Shown in pieces: positions 1-6,496 of a DNA stretch of 13,224 bases. A program made the position numbers and the translations under genes. The DNA is from an uncultured Eubacteriales bacterium (GTDB taxonomy: Bacteria; Bacillota; Clostridia; Lachnospirales; Lachnospiraceae): contig ONWL01000018.1 in assembly GCA_900321525.1 (NCBI GenBank), forward strand, positions 1 to 13,224, given 5' to 3'. The stretch's first letter is position 1, and every line of letters starts with the position of its first letter. A model generated the notes under the pieces. It ran no database searches. It had not been told where the DNA came from and was given only the letters and a program-made list of their open reading frames with translations.

Positions 1-44
1 CGATGAATATCGCAAAAGTAATTAAGGCATTGGGGGATGAATGA
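1..44 (+). CDS. 3' end of an upstream gene (partial, unidentified)
   Basis: Read in the third frame, the window opens inside a gene that ends ..NIAKVIKALGDE and stops with TGA at 42-44, overlapping the start of the next gene. This kind of overlap suggests translational coupling and one operon. Too little is left to name the product. In operons with an FlxA/AsrB-like subunit, the neighbour is usually an AsrA/FlxB-like 4Fe-4S protein, an MvhD-like subunit or an HdrA-like flavoprotein; that is inference from context. A second reading is possible: the second frame is also open and stops at 23-25, which would leave an 18-20 base gap before the next start. Confidence 0.45.
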   Translation, partial: MNIAKVIKALGDE

Positions 45-883
45 TGAGTGAGATCACAAGAGAGGATATGCATATCCCAAAGATTGGTATTGTCAGAGAA
101 ATTATTCAGGAGACACCGGATGTAAAAACCTTCCGGATCAATGCACCGGACGGAAGCCCTCTGTTTGACCATATGCCTGGACAGTGCGCTATGATTTCTG
201 TACCAGGCGTAGGAGAAGGTATGTTCTCCATTCCTTCTTCTCCAACCAATAAAGAGTACATGGAGTTCTCCATTAAGATGTGCGGCTGCCTGACCAGTTT
301 CCTGCACAGCATTGAGCCTGGCCAGATGGTGACCGTCAGAGGTCCTCTTGGAAATCATTTCCCGGTAGAAAGTGAGTTCAAGGGCAAGGATATCCTGGTC
401 ATCGGTGGTGGTATCGGTATTGCGCCGGTACGTTCCGTAGTAAAATACATGCTGGATCACCGGGAAGATTACGGCCGTATCGATGTGGTATACGGTGCAA
501 GATCCAAGGAAGATCTGGTATATTACGAAGAGATGTCCAAGGAGTGGCCAAAGGTACCAAATACCTATGTACATCTGACCATTGACCGGGAGCAGGAAGG
601 CTGGGACGGTCCGGTTGGATTCGTGCCAAACTATGTAAAGGAACTGAACTTCCCAACCGACAAGACCGTCATCATGTGCGGACCGCCAATCATGATCAAG
701 TTTACACTGGCAGGTCTGATGGAGTTAGGCTTCCAGAAAGAACAGGTTTACACCACCATGGAGCTTCGTATGAAGTGCGGTATCGGTAAGTGCGGACGCT
801 GCAACATCGGTTCTAAATATGTATGTAAGGATGGTCCGGTATTCCGTTTCGACGAGCTGGATGAACTGCCAAACGAGTATTAA
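44..883 (+). CDS. FAD/NAD(P)-binding [2Fe-2S] oxidoreductase subunit (AsrB / sulfhydrogenase gamma / FlxA-like)
   Basis: This is a cytoplasmic ferredoxin-NAD(P)+ reductase-type electron-transfer subunit. It would pass electrons between NAD(P)H, FAD and a [2Fe-2S] cluster to partner iron-sulfur proteins. Visible in order: an FAD-binding barrel with FSIPSS near residue 61 (the counterpart of RxYSxxS, in the form seen in AsrB and HydG) and GPLGNHFP near 100; an NAD(P) domain with GGGIGIAPVR near 121-130 and CGPPIM near 212; and a C-terminal [2Fe-2S] site, C-x4-C-x2-C-x7-C (about Cys245, 250, 253, 261). No signal peptide or membrane segment is present. About 279 residues is normal for the family. 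ATG at 41 and at 44 are both possible; 44 is preferred because the GGGGGA at 32-37 is then 6 bases away. The tfrB- and tfrA-like genes follow on the same strand, so this subunit probably feeds them with NAD(P)H electrons (inference). FlxA of HdrABC-FlxABCD complexes, the sulfite reductase subunit AsrB and hydrogenase HydG all share this architecture, so the exact partner is not fixed by sequence alone. Confidence 0.9.
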   Translation: MSEITREDMHIPKIGIVREIIQETPDVKTFRINAPDGSPLFDHMPGQCAMISVPGVGEGMFSIPSSPTNKEYMEFSIKMCGCLTSFLHSIEPGQMVTVRGPLGNHFPVESEFKGKDILVIGGGIGIAPVRSVVKYMLDHREDYGRIDVVYGARSKEDLVYYEEMSKEWPKVPNTYVHLTIDREQEGWDGPVGFVPNYVKELNFPTDKTVIMCGPPIMIKFTLAGLMELGFQKEQVYTTMELRMKCGIGKCGRCNIGSKYVCKDGPVFRFDELDELPNEY

Positions 884-891
884 TGGAATTT

Positions 892-922
892 GTTTTGCAG
901 CCTTCCTGTAAGGCTGCAAAAC
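892..922 (+). other. intra-operon perfect hairpin
   Basis: A perfect 13-bp inverted repeat (GTTTTGCAGCCTT at 892-904, its complement at 910-922) encloses the 5-base loop CCTGT. It begins 8 bases after the stop codon of the AsrB/FlxA-like gene. No T-run follows on either strand, so it does not look like an intrinsic terminator. A role in mRNA processing, stability or partial attenuation between the two genes is likely. The outer GTTTTGC/GCAAAAC arms recur in the gap after the flavoprotein gene (3261-3298). Confidence 0.8.
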
Positions 923-958
923 ATGGACATATGAATGAGATAAGTAGGAGAAATGAAC

Positions 959-1633
959 ATGGAAGAAATGGTAAATGTATATTTATATGGTAAGAAGTAT
1001 ACCGTTCCTGCCAGCCTGACCATCATGGAAGCATTTGAGTATTCCGGATACCAGTTGGTTCGTGGCTGTGGCTGTAGAAATGGGTTCTGCGGTGCCTGTG
1101 CAACGATTTACAGAATCAAGGGCGAGCATATGCTCCACGGCTGTCTGGCTTGTTCCACACAGGTTGCAGACAATATGTATGTGGCATCCATCCCTTACTT
1201 CCCGTTAGAGAAGAAGATTTACAGCATCGAAGAGATCAAGCCAACAGAAGAGATCATGATGCAGTTATATCCGGAGATTTATGCCTGCGTAGGCTGTAAC
1301 GCATGTACCAAGGCTTGTACACAGCAGTTAAAGGTTATGCAGTACATTGCATATGCACAGCGGGGCGAGTACGAGAAGTGCGCAGAGGCATCTTTTGACT
1401 GTGTCATGTGTGGGGTATGTTCCACCAGATGTCCTGCCGGTATCTCCCATCCGCAGGTAGCCCTTCTGGCAAGAAGATTGACCGGTAAGTACATCAAGCC
1501 TGAGGCAAAGCACCTGACCAAGCGTGTAGAAGACATTGCAAATGGCGTATTTGATGATGCGGTAGCAGAGATCATGGGCAAGTCTGTAGAAGAGCTGAAG
1601 GACATGTACAACAACAGAGAGATCGAGAAATAA
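959..1633 (+). CDS. fumarate reductase/TfrB-like iron-sulfur protein, [2Fe-2S] plus 2x[4Fe-4S]
   Basis: This is the iron-sulfur subunit of a succinate dehydrogenase/fumarate reductase-type enzyme, passing electrons to the flavoprotein encoded just after it. The N-terminal ferredoxin domain has C-x4-C-x2-C-x14-C (Cys41, 46, 49, 64 counted from the ATG at 953; subtract 2 for the start used here). The helical domain has two 4Fe-4S motifs, CxxCxxCxxxC at 112-122 and CxxCxxCxxxCP at 150-160. The second motif is cysteine-complete, so a [4Fe-4S] cluster is predicted where SdhB/FrdB carries a [3Fe-4S]; TfrB of methanogens and HdrC-like proteins look the same. At about 224 residues it lacks the CCG (HdrB-like) domain found at the C-terminus of methanogen TfrB, so thiols are not the expected donor. 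Extra cysteines stand at 39 and 67. ATG at 959 is chosen over 953 because AGGAG (946-950) is 8 bases from 959 but only 2 from 953. The next gene starts 13 bases after the stop. Confidence 0.88.
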   Translation: MEEMVNVYLYGKKYTVPASLTIMEAFEYSGYQLVRGCGCRNGFCGACATIYRIKGEHMLHGCLACSTQVADNMYVASIPYFPLEKKIYSIEEIKPTEEIMMQLYPEIYACVGCNACTKACTQQLKVMQYIAYAQRGEYEKCAEASFDCVMCGVCSTRCPAGISHPQVALLARRLTGKYIKPEAKHLTKRVEDIANGVFDDAVAEIMGKSVEELKDMYNNREIEK

Positions 1634-1646
1634 GGGGGAAATCAAG

Positions 1647-3245
1647 ATGAGTTTACCATATACCGAGGAAATGCTCGAATCTATCAAAAAGGTAGAGGCA
1701 ACCAGAGCAGAGCGTATGGCAAATGAGCCAAGACGTATGACCGCTGATGAAAAAGATGCTTTGTTAGAGCAGTATCATCCGGATTATAACAAGGAAAGCT
1801 TTGAAGAGATCATCGTAGGACCAAACAAAGGTCAGATGGCACCAAAGGAATTGAATGCCCTGTTACAGGCAAACAGCCGCATCAAGGGAATGGACATCGA
1901 TCTGGAGCATCCGGATTATGACTGTGAAGTATTGGTTATCGGCGGCGGCGGAGCCGGTTCTTCTGCAGCCATCGAGGCAAACGAAGCAGGTGCAGATGTC
2001 ATGATCGTAACCAAGCTGCGTATCGGTGATGCCAACACCATGATGGCAGAGGGCGGTATCCAGGCAGCAGACAAAGAAAATGACTCTCCACAGCAGCATT
2101 ATCTGGATGTAATGGGCGGTGGACATTTCAAGAACGTGCCTGAACTGGTAAAGAAGTTAGTAACAGAAGGTCCTGCAGCAGTGAACTGGCTGGATCATCT
2201 GGGCGTGCTGTTTGACAAAGATGAGAACGGCGTGATGGTGACCACCCACGGCGGCGGTACTTCCAGAAAGAGAATGCATGCAGCGGCAGACTACTCCGGT
2301 GCAGAGATCATGCGTGTGCTTCGTGATGAGGTCATCAACAGAGGTATTCCGGTGATTGAGTTCACGGTAGCCATTGAGATCATCAAGGATGAGGAAGGCA
2401 AGGCAGCTGGTGCCGTGCTGATGAATCTGGAAACCAAGGAGATCATGGTAGCAAGAGCAAAGACTGTCATCATCGCAACCGGTGGTGCAGGTCGTATGCA
2501 CTATCAGGGATTCCCAACCTCCAACCACTACGGTGCAACCGCAGACGGTCTGGTGCTGGCGTATCGTGCAGGCGCAGAACTGTTATACCAGGATACCTTA
2601 CAGTATCACCCAACTGGCGTGGCATTCCCGGCACAGATTTACGGCGCATTGGTAACAGAGAAGGTTCGTTCCATGGGCGCTATGTTCTGTAACAAAGACG
2701 GTGAGGCATTCATGCATCCACTGGAAACCCGTGACGTGGCAGCTTCCGGCGTCATCCGTGAGGTAGCAAGAGGAAACGGTATCCATACCCCACTGCGTGA
2801 CGGTATCTGGCTGGATACCCCAATGATCGACGCCATCCACGGCGAAGGTACTCTGGAGAAGAGACTGCCAGGTATGCTGCGTATGTACTTAAGATACGAC
2901 ATCGATATGAGAAAGGTGCCGATCGTCATCTACCCGACACTGCACTATCAGAATGGTGGTATCAAGATCACACCAGACGGCATGTCCGGCGTAGAAAACC
3001 TGTATGTAGCAGGTGAGGCAGTAGGCGGTATCCATGGACGTAACCGTCTGATGGGTAACTCCCTGTTGGATATCATCGTATTTGGTCGTAACGCAGGCCA
3101 GCAGGCAGGTAAGAAGTGCAAGGAAGTCACCCTTGGCAAGCTGACACTGGCACATGTAGATGCATATGCAAAGGAATGTGCAGATGCTGGTATCGTAACC
3201 GATCTGGTTTCTCCACAGTTACTGCCGGATTATAGAAGAAAGTAA
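1647..3245 (+). CDS. fumarate reductase/TfrA-like FAD flavoprotein
   Basis: Catalytic flavoprotein of the succinate dehydrogenase/fumarate reductase superfamily, 532 residues. The FAD Rossmann motif GGGGAG is at 99-104, after a roughly 95-residue N-terminal extension not present in FrdA. Residues matching the FrdA active site are all present: HPTG (His321), VTEK, RD (Arg362-Asp363, the proton-donor arginine), HYQNGG (His433) and GRNRLMGNSLLD (Arg467). This supports reduction of fumarate or a close enoate. The FrdA histidine that binds FAD covalently (His44 in HTVAAEGG) aligns with Asn130 in NTMMAEGG, so FAD should be non-covalent. The C-terminal helical domain is short: the protein ends about 65 residues after the NSLLD motif. 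There is no signal peptide, Tat motif or membrane anchor gene, so the enzyme is predicted cytoplasmic. The start follows AAGGGGGAA (1632-1640). L-aspartate oxidase is a relative but would not sit with a TfrB-like subunit. Confidence 0.9.
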   Translation: MSLPYTEEMLESIKKVEATRAERMANEPRRMTADEKDALLEQYHPDYNKESFEEIIVGPNKGQMAPKELNALLQANSRIKGMDIDLEHPDYDCEVLVIGGGGAGSSAAIEANEAGADVMIVTKLRIGDANTMMAEGGIQAADKENDSPQQHYLDVMGGGHFKNVPELVKKLVTEGPAAVNWLDHLGVLFDKDENGVMVTTHGGGTSRKRMHAAADYSGAEIMRVLRDEVINRGIPVIEFTVAIEIIKDEEGKAAGAVLMNLETKEIMVARAKTVIIATGGAGRMHYQGFPTSNHYGATADGLVLAYRAGAELLYQDTLQYHPTGVAFPAQIYGALVTEKVRSMGAMFCNKDGEAFMHPLETRDVAASGVIREVARGNGIHTPLRDGIWLDTPMIDAIHGEGTLEKRLPGMLRMYLRYDIDMRKVPIVIYPTLHYQNGGIKITPDGMSGVENLYVAGEAVGGIHGRNRLMGNSLLDIIVFGRNAGQQAGKKCKEVTLGKLTLAHVDAYAKECADAGIVTDLVSPQLLPDYRRK

Positions 3246-3557
3246 TACGATTCTGCGAAGGTTTTGCGGAGCAAAATTCTGAGTTTTGCAGGCAAAAACA
3301 CAAACGACAGAGTCGATTTGGAATGGATTTTTGCCCGTAACTGTGAGGGTACTGAACAGTTACGAAAAAAGAATACAAATCAAACCCGCAATTCTTTTGA
3401 ACAAGAATTGCGGGTTTCTGTGTGCAGATTTTGGCACAATGCCGATTTTGCAAAAATGGCTTGCATTGTGTCGAAAAAAGTTGTAATTTTAGTATGGTTT
3501 GATAATTAATATGACCAATTATATACGAAGTTTTGATGCTTCAGAATGGAGGACAAC
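3246..3557. repeat. gene-free gap with four successive inverted repeats
   Basis: No convincing gene is seen here. The stretch carries tandem inverted repeats. TTTTGC and GCAAAA alternate at 3262-3267, 3271-3276, 3284-3289 and 3292-3297, so neighbouring units can pair in several exclusive ways. An 8-bp pair GTAACTGT/ACAGTTAC lies at 3337-3344 and 3356-3363. A 15-bp pair lies at 3382-3396 and 3403-3417. An 8-bp pair CACAATGC/GCATTGTG at 3435-3442 and 3463-3470 surrounds the palindrome TTTTGCAAAA (3446-3455). The density suggests an interspersed extragenic repeat or a small MITE-like unit, or a structured 3' UTR. A weak promoter for the next gene (TTGTAA at 3481, TAATTA at 3503, 16-base spacer) could lie at its right end. 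Confidence 0.6.
3382..3417 (+). terminator. probable intrinsic terminator after the redox operon
   Basis: A perfect 15-bp stem (AAACCCGCAATTCTT and its complement) with the 6-base loop TTGAAC, about 137 bases after the flavoprotein stop. The right arm ends in TTT, followed by the mixed sequence CTGTGTGCAGATTTT, so the T-tract is weak. The A-rich left flank makes some bidirectional activity possible. It is the strongest stem between the operon and the transporter gene. Confidence 0.6.
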
Positions 3558-4760
3558 ATGGATATCATCACATCTTTTTTTGTGTTGAAATCTAGCACGT
3601 TGGTGCTGTTTAATGTTTTTTTGATTGCTGTAGTCGGTTATCTTCTGGGCAGAATCAAAATCAAAGGAATCTCTCTTGGAACGGCAGGAGTATTTATTAT
3701 TGCATTGGTTGCCGGTCATTTGAGCACAGCCATGCCCAATTCTATTTTTGCCATTGAAATGCCCAAATTTGTACAAAATATCGGTTTGGTATTGTTTGTG
3801 GCTTCTGTTGGTTTTATTGCGGGACCAAACTTTTTTAGTAATCTGAAGAAAAATGCCAAGTCTTATGTATTTTTGGGGCTTGTGATTATCGCAGCTGGTA
3901 CACTGGCCTGTGTCATCGTAACAGTATGCACCAATGTGGATGCAGGATTGGCAGCCGGTATGCTTTCCGGTGCATTGACCAGTACACCAGGTTTCTCATC
4001 TGCCAAAGAGGCAATTTCCGCATTGGGAGGTTCTGTAGATGAAGTATCCGTTGGATACGGGATTGCCTATCCATTTGGTGTGATTGGAGTGGTATTATTC
4101 GTGCAGTTGGTTCCAAAACTGATGAAGGTGAATATGGAGCAGGAGCGTAAAGCGCTTGTGGTAGTAGACGATGGAGCAGCTGTGTCCAAAAAACTGCCAG
4201 AGAAGATGTTGGAGATTGATCCTCAGGGATTTGGCGTATTCTTTATGGCGGCCATTGCAGGCGTGCTGATCGGAGGAATCACCATTCCGCTGCCAGGCGG
4301 CGCAAGCTTTTCTCTGGGCAATACCGGTGGTGTATTGTTGGCTGCCTTGTTGTTTGGTCATTTTGGACATGCAGGAAAGGTAAGTTTCCAGATTCAGAAA
4401 AATGTATTAAAAACATTCCAGGAATTGGGACTGATGCTGTTTTTGATCGGCGCCGGCGTAGAAGGCGGTGCAAAGTTTGTGACAACACTGTCTGAGTATG
4501 GTCCAATTCTGTTTGTATATGGTGCATTTATGACATTGCTGCCATTGATTATTGGATTTGTCATTGCAAAGTATGTATTAAAACTGAGCCTGTTAAACAA
4601 CTTAGGTTCCATTACAGGTGGTATGACCAGTACACCTGCACTTGGTACTTTGATCAGTGTCTCCGGTACAGATGACGTGGCTTCTGCGTATGCATCTACT
4701 TATCCGATCGCTTTGGTTGCAGTGGTCATTGCCACGCAGTTGGTTGTTACATTTTTATAA
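3558..4760 (+). CDS. AAE-family transporter (aspartate:alanine exchanger / YidE-YbjL / SucE-like)
   Basis: A polytopic membrane protein of 400 residues built as two homologous halves. Each half carries the family signature GxxTSTP: GALTSTPG near 139-145 and GGMTSTPA near 354-361. Hydrophobic segments fill both halves, joined by a charged linker of about 40 residues (roughly 195-235). AspT, YidE and YbjL are about 550 residues and have RCK_C domains between the halves; these are absent here, giving a compact form. The family exchanges or exports amino acids and dicarboxylates: AspT swaps aspartate for alanine, and SucE of Corynebacterium exports succinate. Lying after a fumarate-reductase-like operon, succinate or aspartate/alanine exchange is a reasonable guess, not shown by sequence. 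ATG 3558 is chosen because GGAGG (3548-3552) lies 5 bases upstream; the in-frame ATG at 3546 overlaps that site. A terminator follows the stop. Confidence 0.85.
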   Translation: MDIITSFFVLKSSTLVLFNVFLIAVVGYLLGRIKIKGISLGTAGVFIIALVAGHLSTAMPNSIFAIEMPKFVQNIGLVLFVASVGFIAGPNFFSNLKKNAKSYVFLGLVIIAAGTLACVIVTVCTNVDAGLAAGMLSGALTSTPGFSSAKEAISALGGSVDEVSVGYGIAYPFGVIGVVLFVQLVPKLMKVNMEQERKALVVVDDGAAVSKKLPEKMLEIDPQGFGVFFMAAIAGVLIGGITIPLPGGASFSLGNTGGVLLAALLFGHFGHAGKVSFQIQKNVLKTFQELGLMLFLIGAGVEGGAKFVTTLSEYGPILFVYGAFMTLLPLIIGFVIAKYVLKLSLLNNLGSITGGMTSTPALGTLISVSGTDDVASAYASTYPIALVAVVIATQLVVTFL

Positions 4761-4783
4761 TATAAAATACTGATTACATATAG

Positions 4784-4819
4784 GGCAGATTCTGTTTGAT
4801 GCAGGATCTGCCTCTTTTT
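4784..4819 (+). terminator. intrinsic terminator of the AAE transporter gene
   Basis: An 11-bp stem (GGCAGATTCTG at 4784-4794 with CAGGATCTGCC at 4802-4812, one G-U pair), a 7-base loop, then CTCTTTTTG containing a run of five T. It begins 23 bases after the stop codon. Confidence 0.85.
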
Positions 4820-4908
4820 GCCATGTAAAATTTTTATTGCCTGACAGAAACATGTTCTCACCCAATTAGAAGGGAAATACGCCTGTGAGAAGTGCCGGTG
4901 GATCATGC

Positions 4909-4950
4909 AAAAAGATGCGCCTGTACGGTTTCTTGGCAGCAGGCGCATCT
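4909..4950 (-). terminator. probable intrinsic terminator of the AEC carrier gene
   Basis: An 11-bp perfect stem (AGATGCGCCTG at 4913-4923 and its complement at 4940-4950) with a 16-base loop. Read on the minus strand it is followed by TTTTTGC (T-run at 4909-4913). It lies about 80 bases beyond the stop of the minus-strand AEC gene, facing the terminator of the converging AAE gene. A second, weaker inverted repeat (ATAAGAGAT/ATCTCTTAT) spans the end of the AEC gene itself. Confidence 0.75.
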
Positions 4951-5028
4951 ATGTAGCAAAGACATCAGAACAAATAAGAGATGCCTGAAAAAATGACTTA
5001 GAACGAAGTACCAAGCAAAAGCTATCTC

Positions 5029-5958
5029 TTATAAGAACAGTGTAAACATCAGCGGAATGGTAACCAACGCCAGTACATGGGAAACCAGCACCATGCTGGC
5101 GCCTACAGTGGTATCTCTGCCGTATGCGGCTGGGAAGATGATCACATTCATGCCGATTGGCATGGACAATGCACACAGCGTCACCAGGATCACATTATCG
5201 CTGGTATGCAGCAGTTTTAAAATAATGGTCACAATGGCAGGAATGATCACCAGACGCAGCAGTGAGATGACATATACCTTTTTGATGGTCATCAGCTTGC
5301 GCAGGCCAAATCCGCCCACGATCATACCAGTCAGCAGCATGGCCACAGGGAACATACAGTTGGCAATGGCAGAAACCGCAGACGTGAAAAACGGCGGAAG
5401 CGGGATCTGGGTCACACCCAACAAGATGCCAAGAGCCAGTGCGATACAGATGGGATTGCACAGGGCTTTTAAGTTGAAGGCATTGCTGGACTTGTCCTGA
5501 TTGGGGATCAGCCAGGACACGCAGACGGAAAAAGTCAGGATGTTTAACGGAATGGTAAACATCATATAGTCAAACAGAGCCTCTTCTCCAAAGATTCCAA
5601 GCACCAGCGCATTGCCCATAAATCCATAATTGGATACAATGAATGCATGACGGTACAGTCTTTGATGGAACGATTTGGCAGAAAACCGTTTGCCTACCCA
5701 GAAGGCAACTACTGTAATTGGAAGGAAGATCACCACACTGTAAAGAAGCAAGGTGGTTTTAGAAGCCAGATTGGAAAGAGAGCATCTGGTCATAAAGGTG
5801 TTTAAGATCAATGCTGGAAGCAGCAGCTGGCTTTCTAACTTAGACAAGACACTGCCTGTATTTTTCGGAACCAGCGCTTTTCGTTTCAAAATAAAACCGG
5901 CAATGATAAACAAAAAGACCATACACATTTGATTCAGTGAGGTGAAAAAGACTTCCAT
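5029..5958 (-). CDS. AEC-family transporter (auxin efflux carrier / malate permease-like)
   Basis: An integral membrane carrier of 309 residues, the usual length for bacterial AEC proteins (Mem_trans family), with about ten hydrophobic segments. The N-terminal block FLFIIAGFILKRKALVP followed by SKLESQLLLPALILNTF is typical, as is the C-terminal block ALSMPIGMNVIIFPAAYGRD. Known bacterial members include malate and malonate permeases (MleP, MdcF types), so organic-acid transport is the best guess; the substrate cannot be read from the sequence. The start at 5958 is chosen over an upstream in-frame ATG at 6009 because minus-strand GGAG (5965-5968) lies 6 bases before it, and the shorter form begins like other family members. 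It is divergent from a LysR-type gene, the classic layout for a regulator and its target. The predicted promoter (6185-6213) implies an unusually long leader of about 220 bases. Confidence 0.85.
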   Translation of the reverse strand: MEVFFTSLNQMCMVFLFIIAGFILKRKALVPKNTGSVLSKLESQLLLPALILNTFMTRCSLSNLASKTTLLLYSVVIFLPITVVAFWVGKRFSAKSFHQRLYRHAFIVSNYGFMGNALVLGIFGEEALFDYMMFTIPLNILTFSVCVSWLIPNQDKSSNAFNLKALCNPICIALALGILLGVTQIPLPPFFTSAVSAIANCMFPVAMLLTGMIVGGFGLRKLMTIKKVYVISLLRLVIIPAIVTIILKLLHTSDNVILVTLCALSMPIGMNVIIFPAAYGRDTTVGASMVLVSHVLALVTIPLMFTLFL

Positions 5959-6002
5959 AACATTCTCCAATCCAATTGATTTGTTGATATAGATTTTGTG
6001 CA

Positions 6003-6042
6003 GCAGCATCGAATTCTACTTGAAGCAGGAATCATCTGCTGC
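6003..6042 (-). other. possible hairpin in the AEC leader
   Basis: GCAGCA (6003-6008) and TGCTGC (6037-6042) can pair within the predicted untranslated leader of the AEC gene, about 45 bases upstream of its start. An inner partial pairing is possible. No known riboswitch was recognised; a structural or regulatory role is only a guess. Confidence 0.3.
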
Positions 6043-6184
6043 ATTTGGTTTCTAACAGGACAGTGAAAGACGGAAGGGAAAACACAGAGACACCAGAGGG
6101 TCTGTGCAGCCGGACACGGCGCTGCCTGTAAAACCGGATGCTGCAATGGATGGAATCAAAGTTTTTTCCGGTCAAACCTTTCTT

Positions 6185-6213
6185 AGTATAGACTTGATTT
6201 TTGGAAAAATCAA
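6185..6213 (-). promoter_or_regulatory. sigma-A-type promoter of the AEC gene with an operator-like inverted repeat
   Basis: On the minus strand, TTGATT (-35, 6208-6213) and TATACT (-10, 6185-6190) are separated by exactly 17 bases. A 9+2+9 perfect inverted repeat (TTGATTTTT, GG, AAAAATCAA on the plus strand, 6194-6213) covers the -35 box and most of the spacer. It fits the T-N11-A style of LysR-type binding sites or a steric repressor site. The divergent LysR-type protein is the obvious candidate to bind it. Confidence 0.65.
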
Positions 6214-6334
6214 ATATACAATGGTGATGAAAATCATAATGTAGATGTTATGAAAGAAAAATAATAGATAATATATTTTGTATCAATAGAACCATTGGCA
6301 ATTGGATATTTGGCACGTGCGGCATTCGTCAAAT

Positions 6335-6352
6335 TGACAAGCAAGCTTGTCA
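6335..6352. promoter_or_regulatory. 8+2+8 inverted repeat, candidate regulator site
   Basis: TGACAAGC (6335-6342), AA, GCTTGTCA (6345-6352) is a perfect dyad in the AEC/lysR intergenic region. It is flanked by further partial dyads (GTCAAATTGAC at 6328-6338; TTGGCAAT near 6295 with ATTGCCA near 6362). TTGACA at 6334-6339 could also serve as a -35 box for lysR, but no good -10 stands at 17 bases. A binding site for the LysR-type protein is the simplest reading. Confidence 0.5.
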
Positions 6353-6496
6353 GCCTGACTTATTGCCAGCGAGAATAAAGTACCGGCATTTTACAAAGTT
6401 TTTAATGAAAAAAAATCTGATGTAAAATCTATTTTATAGTTTGTTTAAGGAGTTTCGCAATTGCCTAGAATGATATATCAGCAGAAAGGAGATCAT

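Noticed and set aside
1647..3245. L-aspartate oxidase (NadB) for the flavoprotein
   Set aside because: NadB would be expected beside nadA/nadC; here a dedicated iron-sulfur subunit and an NAD(P)H module precede it, and the overall length and N-terminal extension fit the TfrA/FrdA-like group better.
3264..3509. 81-codon open frame after the flavoprotein gene
   Set aside because: It runs through four inverted repeats and has no ribosome binding site or protein-like composition; the DNA is better explained as repeats and a terminator.
3246..3557. CRISPR array
   Set aside because: The repeats are inverted and of different sequence; there is no regular direct repeat and spacer pattern, and no cas gene.
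5057..5500. 147-codon plus-strand frame
   Set aside because: Antisense to the AEC carrier gene, whose membrane-protein sequence is clearly real; no ribosome binding site.
5934..6146. 70-codon minus-strand frame in the AEC leader
   Set aside because: Considered as a leader peptide or small gene, but its Cys/Pro-rich translation has no convincing start site and it overlaps the AEC start in another frame.
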